32,195 bases of DNA from Bacillota bacterium (lineage in GTDB: Bacteria; Bacillota; Clostridia; Lachnospirales; Lachnospiraceae). Numbering within the stretch: the first letter of the stretch is position 1; each line of letters starts with the position of its first letter. The notes under the pieces are model-generated. The model was not told the origin of the DNA, ran no database searches, and saw only the letters and a list, made by a program, of their open reading frames with translations. The stretch lies in assembly GCA_023391695.1 (NCBI GenBank), contig JAEWAK010000065.1, positions 1 to 32,195 of the forward strand, read 5' to 3'. Shown here piece after piece: positions 18,062 to 25,597 of the stretch. A program made the position numbers and the translations under genes.

Positions 18062-18103
18062 ATGGGGCTGCTGCAAAACAATATGTTTTTGCAGCAGCCC
18101 CAT
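18062..18103 (+). promoter_or_regulatory. Intercistronic stem-loop between binding protein and permease
   Basis: A perfect 17-bp stem (ATGGGGCTGCTGCAAAA at 18062-18078 with its complement at 18087-18103) encloses an 8-base loop, 36 bases after the stop codon. No T-run follows. Such hairpins after binding-protein genes commonly protect the upstream mRNA or reduce read-through, giving more binding protein than permease. Confidence 0.8.
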
Positions 18104-18125
18104 ATTTAAAGAAGGAGTGAAAAAC

Positions 18126-19007
18126 TTGGCTAAGAAACCGAAACTATTTATTGCTGTCTGCACCCTGCCGGTTATTATTTTAACGTTTGTTTTTATGATC
18201 CTTCCCATGTTTAACGCAATTTATCTGTCTTTTACGGATTCTACTGCTTTGAATGTGGGAATGAACAGCCGTTTTATCGGATTTGATAATTATAAATATA
18301 TGTTTCAGGACAAATCCTTTCTTCAGGCTTTACGTAATACGGTTAAGATAATGGCTGTTGTACCGGTCCTGACTTTATTTTTCAGTTTAATATTTGCTTT
18401 TATACTGACACAGAGCAAATTAAAGGAAAAGGCTTTTTACAGGACCATATTTTTCTTCCCCAGTATTATTTCCCTTACCATAGTGGGTATTGTATGGTCC
18501 TTTGTGTTCAATCCTACCAAAGGAATACTGAATCATTTGTTGGAATTGCTGAATTTGGAAAATCTCCAGCATGCCTGGCTGGGAGAAAGCAAAACCGCCC
18601 TGTGGTGTGTGGCGGCGGCCCTCATCTGGCAGGCAGTTGGTTACTATATGGTAATGTACATTGCATCCATTGACGGAATTTCCCAGGAAGTTTATGAAGC
18701 CGCCGATGTGGATGGGGCAAGCGGGGTACAGAAATTTTTCTACGTTACGGTTCCCCTGCTTCGGAATGTAATAGGAATTACTTATGTGCTGTCACTTTCC
18801 GGAACCATTAATTTAAGCTTTACCTTGTCAAACGTCATGACAGCGGGAGGGCCAAACGGGGCTTCTTCCGTACTCCTCCAGTATATGTACACCCAGGGTA
18901 TGAAAAATGCCAATTTCGGATATGCAATGGCAATTGCCATGTTTACCCTGGGAGCTGCCATTTTACTCTCCCTCCTGTCCAGACGTTTGACCGGAAGAAC
19001 GGAATAG
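18126..19007 (+). CDS. Sugar ABC transporter permease, MalF/UgpA type
   Basis: A 293-residue CUT1 permease. TTG at 18126 is the preferred start: AAGGAG at 18112-18117 lies 8 bases upstream, and the protein then begins LAKKPKLFIAV as usual for this family. A longer in-frame ATG at 18054 would translate the preceding hairpin and is unlikely. The first membrane segment is near residues 7-29. The EAA loop is clear (EAADVDGASGVQKFF with PLLRN). It pairs with the next permease and lacks a local ATPase gene. Confidence 0.9.
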   Translation: MAKKPKLFIAVCTLPVIILTFVFMILPMFNAIYLSFTDSTALNVGMNSRFIGFDNYKYMFQDKSFLQALRNTVKIMAVVPVLTLFFSLIFAFILTQSKLKEKAFYRTIFFFPSIISLTIVGIVWSFVFNPTKGILNHLLELLNLENLQHAWLGESKTALWCVAAALIWQAVGYYMVMYIASIDGISQEVYEAADVDGASGVQKFFYVTVPLLRNVIGITYVLSLSGTINLSFTLSNVMTAGGPNGASSVLLQYMYTQGMKNANFGYAMAIAMFTLGAAILLSLLSRRLTGRTE

Positions 19008-19019
19008 GAGGAGATAGAG

Positions 19020-19871
19020 ATGCGAATCAATACCAATATTGTGAAGAGACAGGTGACAAACTGGATATTGCGGCTGTTTTTACTGCTTGCAACTTTAGTT
19101 TTTTTGTATCCGTTTATCTGGAATCTGTTATCCTCTTTTAAAACCAATACGGAATACCTGACGGACCCCTATTCCCTTCCCACCGGTTTCCGGTTTGAGA
19201 ATTATATAAATGCCATACAAAAAGCGAACATGGCGTCCTATTTTTTGAACTCCGTATATGTGGTTATCCTGTCGACAATACTTCTTTTAATTTTTGTAAT
19301 CCCCGTATCCTATTGTCTGGCAAGATACCGTTTTTTTGGCTCCAAAATTATTCTGAATATTTATATGGCATGTATTTTCTTACAGGCTACATATATTATG
19401 ATACCGCTGTTTCTGGAATTACAGGCGATAAACGGATTGAATAACCGGAACATGCTGGCATTGGTTTATGCAGTTATGCAATTTCCTTTTGCCATATTTA
19501 CCCTTCATGGGTTTATTACAGCCCTGCCCACCGGCTATGAAGAAGCGGCCAGAATTGATGGAGCCAGCAATTTTAAAATATTGTTAAATATTGTTATTCC
19601 CCTGTGTAAACCGGGTATTTCCACCATAACCATGCTGACGGCCATGGGCTTCTGGAATGAATATCCGCTGGCCCTGGTAATCATGACCGATGATGCCAAA
19701 AAGACATTGCCCATCGGGCTTGCCAACCTCTTTGAAGTGCAAAAGTACGCAACGGACTGGGGAGCATTGTTTGCAGGTCTTGTCCTGGTATTGATACCGA
19801 CCGTTGGGATTTACCTCATCGGGCAGAAACAGCTTCTCCAGGGTATCAGCATGGGGGGACTCAAAGGTTAA
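19020..19871 (+). CDS. Sugar ABC transporter permease, MalG/UgpE type
   Basis: A 283-residue CUT1 permease that completes the second importer. Hydrophobic segments include residues 16-36 and several later ones; the EAA loop reads EAARIDGASNFKILL with VIPLCKPG. The SD AGGAGG overlaps the end of the upstream permease gene and the gap is only 12 bases, so the two subunits are translationally coupled or nearly so. The C-terminus ends QLLQGISMGGLKG, the usual motif of this subunit. The substrate is inferred from the GH29 and GH112 genes directly downstream. Confidence 0.92.
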   Translation: MRINTNIVKRQVTNWILRLFLLLATLVFLYPFIWNLLSSFKTNTEYLTDPYSLPTGFRFENYINAIQKANMASYFLNSVYVVILSTILLLIFVIPVSYCLARYRFFGSKIILNIYMACIFLQATYIMIPLFLELQAINGLNNRNMLALVYAVMQFPFAIFTLHGFITALPTGYEEAARIDGASNFKILLNIVIPLCKPGISTITMLTAMGFWNEYPLALVIMTDDAKKTLPIGLANLFEVQKYATDWGALFAGLVLVLIPTVGIYLIGQKQLLQGISMGGLKG

Positions 19872-19883
19872 TGGAAAGGATAT

Positions 19884-21308
19884 GTGACTGTAATGAGACA
19901 GAGGGATGAGGAATATATTAAAACCGTTCCAAGCGAACGCCAGCTTGCACACCAGAAGATGGAGTTTTATGCATTTTTCCACTTTACGGTGAATACGTTT
20001 ACGGGTAAGGAATGGGGAGACGGAACGGAAGCTCCCGCTATTTTTAAGCCGGAACATATGGATGCCGGCCAATGGGTGAGGGCTATAAAGGCAGCAGGAA
20101 TGCGGGGAGCCATATTGACCTGCAAGCATCATGACGGCTTTTGCCTGTGGCCCAGTAAATATACGGACCATACCATAAAATCAAGTCCTTATAAAGGCGG
20201 CCGCGGCGATATTGTAAAAGAAGTGTCCCAGGCTTTGCAGAGGGAAGGATTAAAGTTTGGGATTTATCTTTCTCCCTGGGACAGAAACCAGAAAACCTAT
20301 GGGTTTGGTAAGGCTTATGACGATTATTTTGTAAACCAGCTTGAGGAACTGCTGACCGGATACGGCAAGGTTTTTACCGTATGGCTGGACGGAGCCTGCG
20401 GGGAAGGCAGTAACGGAAAAAAACAGGTATACGATTGGAACCGTTATTACGAAGTAATCAGAAGGTTTCAGCCGGAGGCCTGTATTGCTGTCTGCGGACC
20501 TGATGTCAGGTGGTGCGGAAATGAAGCGGGAGATACCAGGCCGTCGGAATGGAGTGTGGTGCCCAAACGCCTGTCGGAGGCGGAAACCATACAGAAGGAA
20601 AGCCAGCAAAGTGATGACACGAAATTCAGGGAAAAGAAAATGAACAGCAGCGACCTGGATTTGGGAAGCAGGAGTTTACTGGAAAAGGAAACAGAGTTAA
20701 TCTGGTATCCGGCGGAAGTGAACACCTCCATAAGACCCGGCTGGTTTTACCACCGGGAAGAGGATGATAAAGTCAAATCCCTGGAGGAACTCTTAGCCGT
20801 CTATGAAAAGTCCGTAGGAGGGAATGCCGCCTTTTTGTTAAACTTACCGCCTACGCCCGGCGGGTTGCTGCATGAAAATGATGTGAAACGGCTTAAGGAG
20901 CTGGGAGATTACCTGAAAACCGCCTATAAAACGAACCTGGCTGAGGCTGCCGTAATAGAAGCTTCCGAAGAGGAGGAAAACCACCCGGTTTCCTCAGTAA
21001 AATTTCCCGATGAGACCTATTATAAACCCTGTGACGGACAGCATAGGGCGGAGATTACGGTTACCTGGGAGAAAGAACAGAGCTTCTCAAAGGTCGTACT
21101 GATGGAGCAGATACGGCTCAGTCAGAGAATCGAGGAATTCTCCCTTCATATAAAAGAAAAAGACGGATACCGTACCATTTATGAAGGAACTACGGTGGGA
21201 TATAAGAAAATCGCACGGTTTGAGGAGGTACACACCGATACGTTAAAACTGAAGATAACGGATTCCCGGATATGCCCGACCGTATTATTTCTGGGAGTAT
21301 ATGGATAA
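19884..21308 (+). CDS. GH29 alpha-L-fucosidase, probable alpha-1,3/1,4-specific type
   Basis: A 474-residue cytoplasmic glycosidase (no signal peptide). GH29 marks are FHFTVNTFTGKEWGDG near the N-terminus, KHHDGFCLW in the substrate site and the nucleophile Asp169 in VWLDGACGEG. Glu214 in CGNEAG is 45 residues on, the spacing I recall for Asp172/Glu217 of B. longum Blon_2336, an alpha-1,3/1,4-fucosidase; this supports GH29 subfamily B. A beta-sandwich C-terminal domain follows from about residue 345. The start is uncertain: GTG at 19884 is 3 bases after AAAGGA, while ATG at 19893 is 12 away. It likely removes fucose from imported Lewis-type oligosaccharides before phosphorolysis by the next enzyme. 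Confidence 0.85.
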   Translation: MTVMRQRDEEYIKTVPSERQLAHQKMEFYAFFHFTVNTFTGKEWGDGTEAPAIFKPEHMDAGQWVRAIKAAGMRGAILTCKHHDGFCLWPSKYTDHTIKSSPYKGGRGDIVKEVSQALQREGLKFGIYLSPWDRNQKTYGFGKAYDDYFVNQLEELLTGYGKVFTVWLDGACGEGSNGKKQVYDWNRYYEVIRRFQPEACIAVCGPDVRWCGNEAGDTRPSEWSVVPKRLSEAETIQKESQQSDDTKFREKKMNSSDLDLGSRSLLEKETELIWYPAEVNTSIRPGWFYHREEDDKVKSLEELLAVYEKSVGGNAAFLLNLPPTPGGLLHENDVKRLKELGDYLKTAYKTNLAEAAVIEASEEEENHPVSSVKFPDETYYKPCDGQHRAEITVTWEKEQSFSKVVLMEQIRLSQRIEEFSLHIKEKDGYRTIYEGTTVGYKKIARFEEVHTDTLKLKITDSRICPTVLFLGVYG

Positions 21309-21347
21309 TAAAGTCAATTTAGAAAAATTTAGAATGGTGGATAAGAT

Positions 21348-23486
21348 ATGGAAAGAGGAAGATTTACTTTACCCGGTGAAGCCGGCATGGAAACCGTAAT
21401 ACTGGAGCTGGCGGATAAATGGGGAGCCGATGCCGTACGGGACAGTGACGGCACAAAACTGACGGATGAAATCACAGAGATGGGACTTATGGTTTATTCC
21501 ACCCTTTGCCTGATAAGAATGGACAACGAATGGGCAAAGGCGCATCCGGAATACCGCCAGCAGACCTATCTTTTGACAAAGGCAAAGACTGCTTTTGATA
21601 AAGAAATTGAAATTGATTTGATGGAACATTATTTCATGGAACAGTTTGAACCCAATACGGATACGGACATAAAAAAATACTGGCAGGTCATGGACCGGAC
21701 AGAAAGTAAGAATGTGGATTCCTGGGAATATGAAAACGGAAAGGTAAGGATAAAAGAAGCGGTACCCTATCATCAATATACCGTTGCTTTTCTTGCCTGG
21801 CAGCTCTGGGAGCCCGTCTCCATGTATAATCACATAACAAACAATTGGACCAAGGAGCATAAAATACCGGTGGATATCCGTTATCCGGAAGCCGGGGAAC
21901 ATCTGCTGAAGGTATTGAAACAGTGGCTGGAAGACCATACGGGAACGGATGTGGTACGGTTTACCACATTTTTTTATAATTTTGATTTGGTTTATAATGA
22001 ATACGGCAAAGAAAGCCGCGTAAACTGGTTTGGTTACGCAAGCTGCGTCAGCCTGCCGGCTATGGAGCAATTTAAGGAAGAATACGGTTATGAACTGACC
22101 CCGGAGGATTTTGTGGATCAGGGATGTTACCATACGCCTTTTAAAAATCCGGATAAACGGTATCTGGACTGGATGGAGTTTAACCAGAAATTTGTTGCTT
22201 CCTTTGCGAAAAAATGCGTGGATCTGGTCCATTCTTACGGAAAAAAAGCAATTATGTTTTTAGGTGACCATTGGGCAGGAACGGAACCCTATGGAAAATT
22301 CTTTAAAGAAATAGGCCTGGATGCAGTGGTAGGTGCCGCCGGGGACGGGGTAACCACCAGGATGATCGCAGATATACCGGTTAAGGAAACGGAAGCCAGG
22401 TTTTATCCTTACTTTTTCCCGGATGTTTTCCGCAAAGACGGCGATCCGGTGGGAGAATCCAAACCGATCTGGAAGAAATGCAGGCGTGCCCTTCTTCGTA
22501 AACCCATGGCAAGAATGGGGTATGGCGGATATTTAAGCCTTGCTTACCAGTTCCCTGATTTTATCAGCCACGTAACGGATATTGCAGGCCAGTTTAAATC
22601 CATCCACAGGGAAACAGAGGGTACCAAAGCCGATACGGCTCCTTTTAAAGTAGCCGTATTAAATGCCTGGGGGAATATCCGTTCCTGGCAGACCCACCAG
22701 GTGGCCCACTCTTTATGGAACCAGAGATGTTATTCCTATCTTGGAGTGCTGGAAGCTTTGGCCGGATTGCCGTTTGACATTGAATTTATCAGTTTCGAAG
22801 ATATAAAAAAGAACGGGATACCTGAAAATACGGGGGTTATTATGAACGCCGGAGACGGCGGAACCTCCTGGAGCGGCGGAAATTACTGGGGCGATATGGA
22901 AGTGGTAACGTCTATCCGGCGTTTTGTAAAGGAAGGCGGCGGCTTTATCGGTATCGGAGAACCAGCCGCATACTTAAGACAAGGAAAATATTTTCAACTG
23001 GAGGACGTACTGGGTATCCAAAAAGAAATCGGCTTTACTGCCAGCAATAACAAAACCAAAGCCTTGAAAACAGAGCATTTCATTACAGAAGACTGTGACG
23101 GCCCCATTGATTATGGGGAAGGCATGACCATGATTTACCCCGTATCCGATGTGACAAAGGTACTGGATATCTTAAACGGAAGCTGTAACCTTGCTGTGAA
23201 TGCCTACGGGGAAGGAAGATCGGTTTATATTGCAGGAATGCCCTATAATGATGTGAATGCAAGAATTATCTTGCGGGCAATTTACTGGGCGGCCGGAAAA
23301 GAGCAGTCCATGTACCGGTGGTTCTCCTCCAATATCCATACTGAATGCAGCGGTTTTCCGGAAGCAGGCAGGATCTGCCTGGTAAATAACAGTGAAGAGG
23401 TGCAGCATACGAAGGTTTTCCTTGACCATGGTGAGACCAGGGATTATAGACTACAGCCAATGGAGATGCTCTGGGACAGACTATAA
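21348..23486 (+). CDS. lnpA: GH112 galacto-N-biose/lacto-N-biose phosphorylase
   Basis: A 712-residue cytoplasmic phosphorylase that splits beta-1,3-galactosyl-N-acetylhexosamine with phosphate into galactose 1-phosphate and GlcNAc or GalNAc. The N-terminal RGRFTLPGEAG and KWGADAVRDSDGT are family signatures. Asp307 in FLGDHWAGTEPYG fits the presumed acid catalyst (Asp313 in the B. longum enzyme). A TIM barrel is followed by a Rossmann-like middle domain (VIMNAGDGGTSWSGG) and a C-terminal beta domain. Clostridial GH112 members also include galactosyl-rhamnose phosphorylases, but the GH29 and beta-helix neighbours favour LNB/GNB. Genes for the next steps (an N-acetylhexosamine kinase, GalT, GalE) are not in the window. 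Confidence 0.92.
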   Translation: MERGRFTLPGEAGMETVILELADKWGADAVRDSDGTKLTDEITEMGLMVYSTLCLIRMDNEWAKAHPEYRQQTYLLTKAKTAFDKEIEIDLMEHYFMEQFEPNTDTDIKKYWQVMDRTESKNVDSWEYENGKVRIKEAVPYHQYTVAFLAWQLWEPVSMYNHITNNWTKEHKIPVDIRYPEAGEHLLKVLKQWLEDHTGTDVVRFTTFFYNFDLVYNEYGKESRVNWFGYASCVSLPAMEQFKEEYGYELTPEDFVDQGCYHTPFKNPDKRYLDWMEFNQKFVASFAKKCVDLVHSYGKKAIMFLGDHWAGTEPYGKFFKEIGLDAVVGAAGDGVTTRMIADIPVKETEARFYPYFFPDVFRKDGDPVGESKPIWKKCRRALLRKPMARMGYGGYLSLAYQFPDFISHVTDIAGQFKSIHRETEGTKADTAPFKVAVLNAWGNIRSWQTHQVAHSLWNQRCYSYLGVLEALAGLPFDIEFISFEDIKKNGIPENTGVIMNAGDGGTSWSGGNYWGDMEVVTSIRRFVKEGGGFIGIGEPAAYLRQGKYFQLEDVLGIQKEIGFTASNNKTKALKTEHFITEDCDGPIDYGEGMTMIYPVSDVTKVLDILNGSCNLAVNAYGEGRSVYIAGMPYNDVNARIILRAIYWAAGKEQSMYRWFSSNIHTECSGFPEAGRICLVNNSEEVQHTKVFLDHGETRDYRLQPMEMLWDRL

Positions 23487-23533
23487 AGTGATAGAGCCTG
23501 TTTACCGGGACAGAATGACGGCTGAAAAAACCA

Positions 23534-23562
23534 TTGACAAGAAACCGGTTAAGTAGTAAAAT
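23534..23562 (+). promoter_or_regulatory. Promoter of the ribU transcription unit
   Basis: TTGACA (23534-23539) and TAAAAT (23557-23562) are separated by 17 bases, a near-consensus vegetative promoter that would start transcription about 20 bases before the riboswitch. Confidence 0.75.
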
Positions 23563-23588
23563 AAATTAAAAATAAAATTAAATAAGGA

Positions 23589-23750
23589 AATTCTTCGGGG
23601 CAGGGTGTAATTCCCGACCGGCGGTATAGTCCGCGACCTGATATACGATATCAAAAGGTTAATTATTATTAACGGAATAGATAGCTACAGTTTATCAGTT
23701 GATTTGGTGAAATTCCAAAACCGACAGTAAAGTCTGGATGTGAGAAGATA
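23589..23750 (+). promoter_or_regulatory. FMN riboswitch (RFN element)
   Basis: The conserved FMN aptamer blocks are all present: TTCTTCGGGGCAGGGTG, CCCGACCGGCGGTA, GTCCGCGACC, GGTGAAATTCC, ACCGACAGTAAAGTCTGGATG and the closing GAGAAGA. It senses flavin mononucleotide and should reduce expression of ribU through the terminator that follows. Confidence 0.96.
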
Positions 23751-23786
23751 AATAAATGCAAGAATAAGCAACTGACTCTTAAATTT

Positions 23787-23818
23787 AAGCCTCGAATCCT
23801 TTGGTTCGGGGCTTTTTT
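23787..23818 (+). terminator. Riboswitch-controlled intrinsic terminator
   Basis: AAGCCTCGAA (23787-23796) pairs with TTCGGGGCTT (23805-23814) and a T-run follows to 23818. Lying 37 bases after the aptamer and before ribU, it is the expression platform of the FMN riboswitch. Confidence 0.9.
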
Positions 23819-23972
23819 AATTCATAGGAAATTGTAAGCTATAGCATAAGAAACCCGACTGGTATGAGGCACACTCGAGGGTAAAGAAATATACCGGCTT
23901 TGCCAGCCGCCCTCGGTGCGAGAATATAACGTTGAATTTCCCTTTTTGATTCATTTAAAAGGAGTGATAATT

Positions 23973-24599
23973 ATGGCATCTATGACACATGATACGAAAT
24001 TAAAAACACCAAATCCCAACAGGGTAAAGAGTACAGCCTTTACTACGAGGGCAATGGTAACAATCAGCTTACTGTCGGCACTTTCCTATGTTTTAATGTT
24101 ATTGGAATCACCGCCTTACATCGGTTTTTTACGCCTGGAGCTCAGCGATATCCCGGCTATTATAGGAGCATTCCAGTTCGGCCCTATGGCAGGCCTGGTA
24201 ATCGAGTTAATCAAGAACCTGATTAAAGGCATCACAGCAACCAAAACAGCAGGTATCGGTGAATTGGCCAACTTTATAATAAGTACCGCCTATGTTGTTC
24301 CGGCAGCACTTATATATAGGAAGATAAAAAATAAATATAAATCCGTTCTTGCTTTTGGCGCCGCCACCATCTGCATGACAGCTGCAGGCTTTATCATGAA
24401 CTATTTTGTTACGATCCCTATGTATGCAACCATGTATGGCGGAATGGAAAATGTACTGGCTGCGGCTACCGTAATACCCGGAATTAAAGATAAGTTCACG
24501 CTGATTCTCTACGGAATAACCCCCTTCAATCTGGTTAAGGGTGTGTTTTTAGGTGTTATCGGACATTATACCTACCGTTTGTTAAAAAACCGCTTGTAA
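23973..24599 (+). CDS. ribU: Riboflavin ECF transporter S component
   Basis: A 208-residue membrane protein with about six hydrophobic segments, the substrate-binding component of an energy-coupling-factor riboflavin importer. Family features are a first helix followed by LRLELSDIPAIIGAFQFGPMAG, with the conserved L-x-SDIP region that lines the vitamin site, and FNLVKG near the C-terminus. ATG at 23973 follows AAGGAGTG by about 7-9 bases; an in-frame GTG at 23916 is less likely. The shared energising module (EcfA, EcfA' and EcfT) is not in the window. The upstream FMN riboswitch confirms the substrate independently. Confidence 0.95.
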   Translation: MASMTHDTKLKTPNPNRVKSTAFTTRAMVTISLLSALSYVLMLLESPPYIGFLRLELSDIPAIIGAFQFGPMAGLVIELIKNLIKGITATKTAGIGELANFIISTAYVVPAALIYRKIKNKYKSVLAFGAATICMTAAGFIMNYFVTIPMYATMYGGMENVLAAATVIPGIKDKFTLILYGITPFNLVKGVFLGVIGHYTYRLLKNRL

Positions 24600-24642
24600 T
24601 AAGAATTCGCTTTCTTCTTTTTCCCACTTATATAAAATATGT

Positions 24643-24694
24643 GAAAGGAGCACACAGGTATGAAAAGATCATTATAACCTGTCGTGCTCCTTTC
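24643..24694 (+). terminator. Stem-loop after ribU, probable terminator or regulatory hairpin
   Basis: GAAAGGAGCAC..CAGGT (24643-24659) pairs with ACCTG..GTGCTCCTTTC (24677-24694). The loop carries ATG and a five-codon frame (MKRSL) and the stem contains an AAAGGAG Shine-Dalgarno-like sequence. No T-run follows, so plain intrinsic termination is doubtful. Confidence 0.55.
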
Positions 24695-25030
24695 GCATCT
24701 GGAACAAACGAATCATTTACCTTTAGGCGTTTGTCCTGTTTCGTATCCTGAACTACTTGTAATTTCAATCCAATCTGCTATAATTGCACTAGTACTACCT
24801 TGCATAAATATCACTTAATTCAGCACCTGCTATTTACGCTAATGCTGCGTTGTCGTCAATCGGCGCAGGAACCACTGCGCCTCAATCCTCCGCCTTGCCT
24901 TAGCATAAATAGAAGGCACTGAATATTAAGCGATATTTACGCAAGGCAGTACTAGAGCATCCAGTCCGGCACAAGCATTTTTTAAGCACGCTCTAGATAA
25001 ACAAATCCGTAGATGTAAAGAGAGACACGT
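24695..25030. other. Gene-free stretch between ribU and tsaE
   Basis: No gene is seen in these 336 bases. Most of it is the inverted-repeat element at 24789-24955. A second small inverted repeat, CTAGAGC/GCTCTAG, flanks 24952-24998. The SD for tsaE is weak (AAGAGAG). Confidence 0.5.
24789..24955. mobile_element. MITE-like inverted-repeat element, 167 bp
   Basis: About 52 bases at the left (from CTAGTACTACCTTGC) are the imperfect reverse complement of the right end (to GCAAGGCAGTACTAG). The arms differ mainly by transitions (A/G, C/T) plus a 2-base indel. The centre is GC-rich and itself partly self-complementary (GGCGCAG...CTGCGCC). There is no protein-coding frame, consistent with a non-autonomous element or dispersed palindromic repeat. 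Target duplications beyond CTAG are not evident. Confidence 0.65.
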
Positions 25031-25474
25031 ATGATCATAGAGAGTTTTAAAATGGAAGATACCTATAACTTAGGGAAAGAAATAGGGGAACAGGCTAAGG
25101 CAGGAGAAGTGTACTGCCTTTTAGGCGATTTGGGAACCGGCAAAACCGTATTTACCCAGGGGTTTGCCAAAGGTCTGGGAATAGAGGAAGCCGTAAGCAG
25201 CCCTACCTTTACCATTATCCAGGAATACGAAGACGGCAGGCTTCCTTTTTATCATTTTGATGTCTACCGCATCGGGGATGTGGAAGAAATGTATGAACTG
25301 GGGTATGAGGATTATTTTTATGGCAGGGGTGTCTGCTTAATTGAATGGTCCAATCTTATTGAGGAATTACTTCCTCCGGAGCTGTCGGTCATTACCATTG
25401 AAAAGGATCTGGATAAAGGGTTTGATTATAGAAGAATAACATTGGAGCAAAGGCTGAAAGAAAATAAAAGCTGA
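25031..25474 (+). CDS. tsaE: tRNA t6A biosynthesis ATPase TsaE
   Basis: A 147-residue P-loop ATPase, the usual size for TsaE. Walker A is GDLGTGKT with Lys38 and Thr39, and the FHFDVYR-type segment (FYHFDVYRIGD) and LIEWSN are family marks. It works with TsaB and TsaD in making N6-threonylcarbamoyladenosine at position 37 of ANN-decoding tRNAs. It begins a tsaE-tsaB-rimI group. Its last codons lie in a 16-bp direct repeat (25453-25468 and 25470-25485); the stop codon falls in the second copy. Confidence 0.95.
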   Translation: MIIESFKMEDTYNLGKEIGEQAKAGEVYCLLGDLGTGKTVFTQGFAKGLGIEEAVSSPTFTIIQEYEDGRLPFYHFDVYRIGDVEEMYELGYEDYFYGRGVCLIEWSNLIEELLPPELSVITIEKDLDKGFDYRRITLEQRLKENKS

Positions 25475-25485
25475 AAGAAAATAAA
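25453..25485 (+). repeat. 16-bp tandem duplication at the tsaE stop codon
   Basis: GCTGAAAGAAAATAAA is present at 25453-25468 and again at 25470-25485. The TGA in the second copy is the stop of tsaE, so one copy was probably gained by slippage and altered the C-terminus by a few residues. Confidence 0.7.
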
Positions 25486-25558
25486 GTATGAAGAAAGGAT
25501 GCCGCTAATAGATTCTTTCAAACTGCGAAACTTGTATGGCAGTTTATTGTGCGGCAGT

Positions 25559-25580
25559 ATCGCAAGCGCCGGCTTGCGAT
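25559..25580 (+). promoter_or_regulatory. Perfect hairpin just before tsaB
   Basis: ATCGCAAGC and GCTTGCGAT form a 9-bp stem with the loop GCCG, 17 bases before the favoured tsaB start. No T-run follows, so it is more likely to affect mRNA stability or translation than to terminate. Confidence 0.6.
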
Positions 25581-25597
25581 ATGCAATGGGTATAAAA

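Noticed and set aside
18054..18125. A longer N-terminus for the second MalF-type permease
   Set aside because: It would translate the perfect intercistronic hairpin and has no SD, whereas AAGGAG precedes the TTG at 18126.
19584..20171. A 195-codon frame on the - strand
   Set aside because: It spans the end of a permease gene and the start of the fucosidase gene antisense, with no recognisable domain.
21369..22232. A 287-codon frame on the - strand
   Set aside because: It lies wholly inside the GH112 gene in an antisense frame and has no domain or ribosome binding site; a shadow of codon bias.
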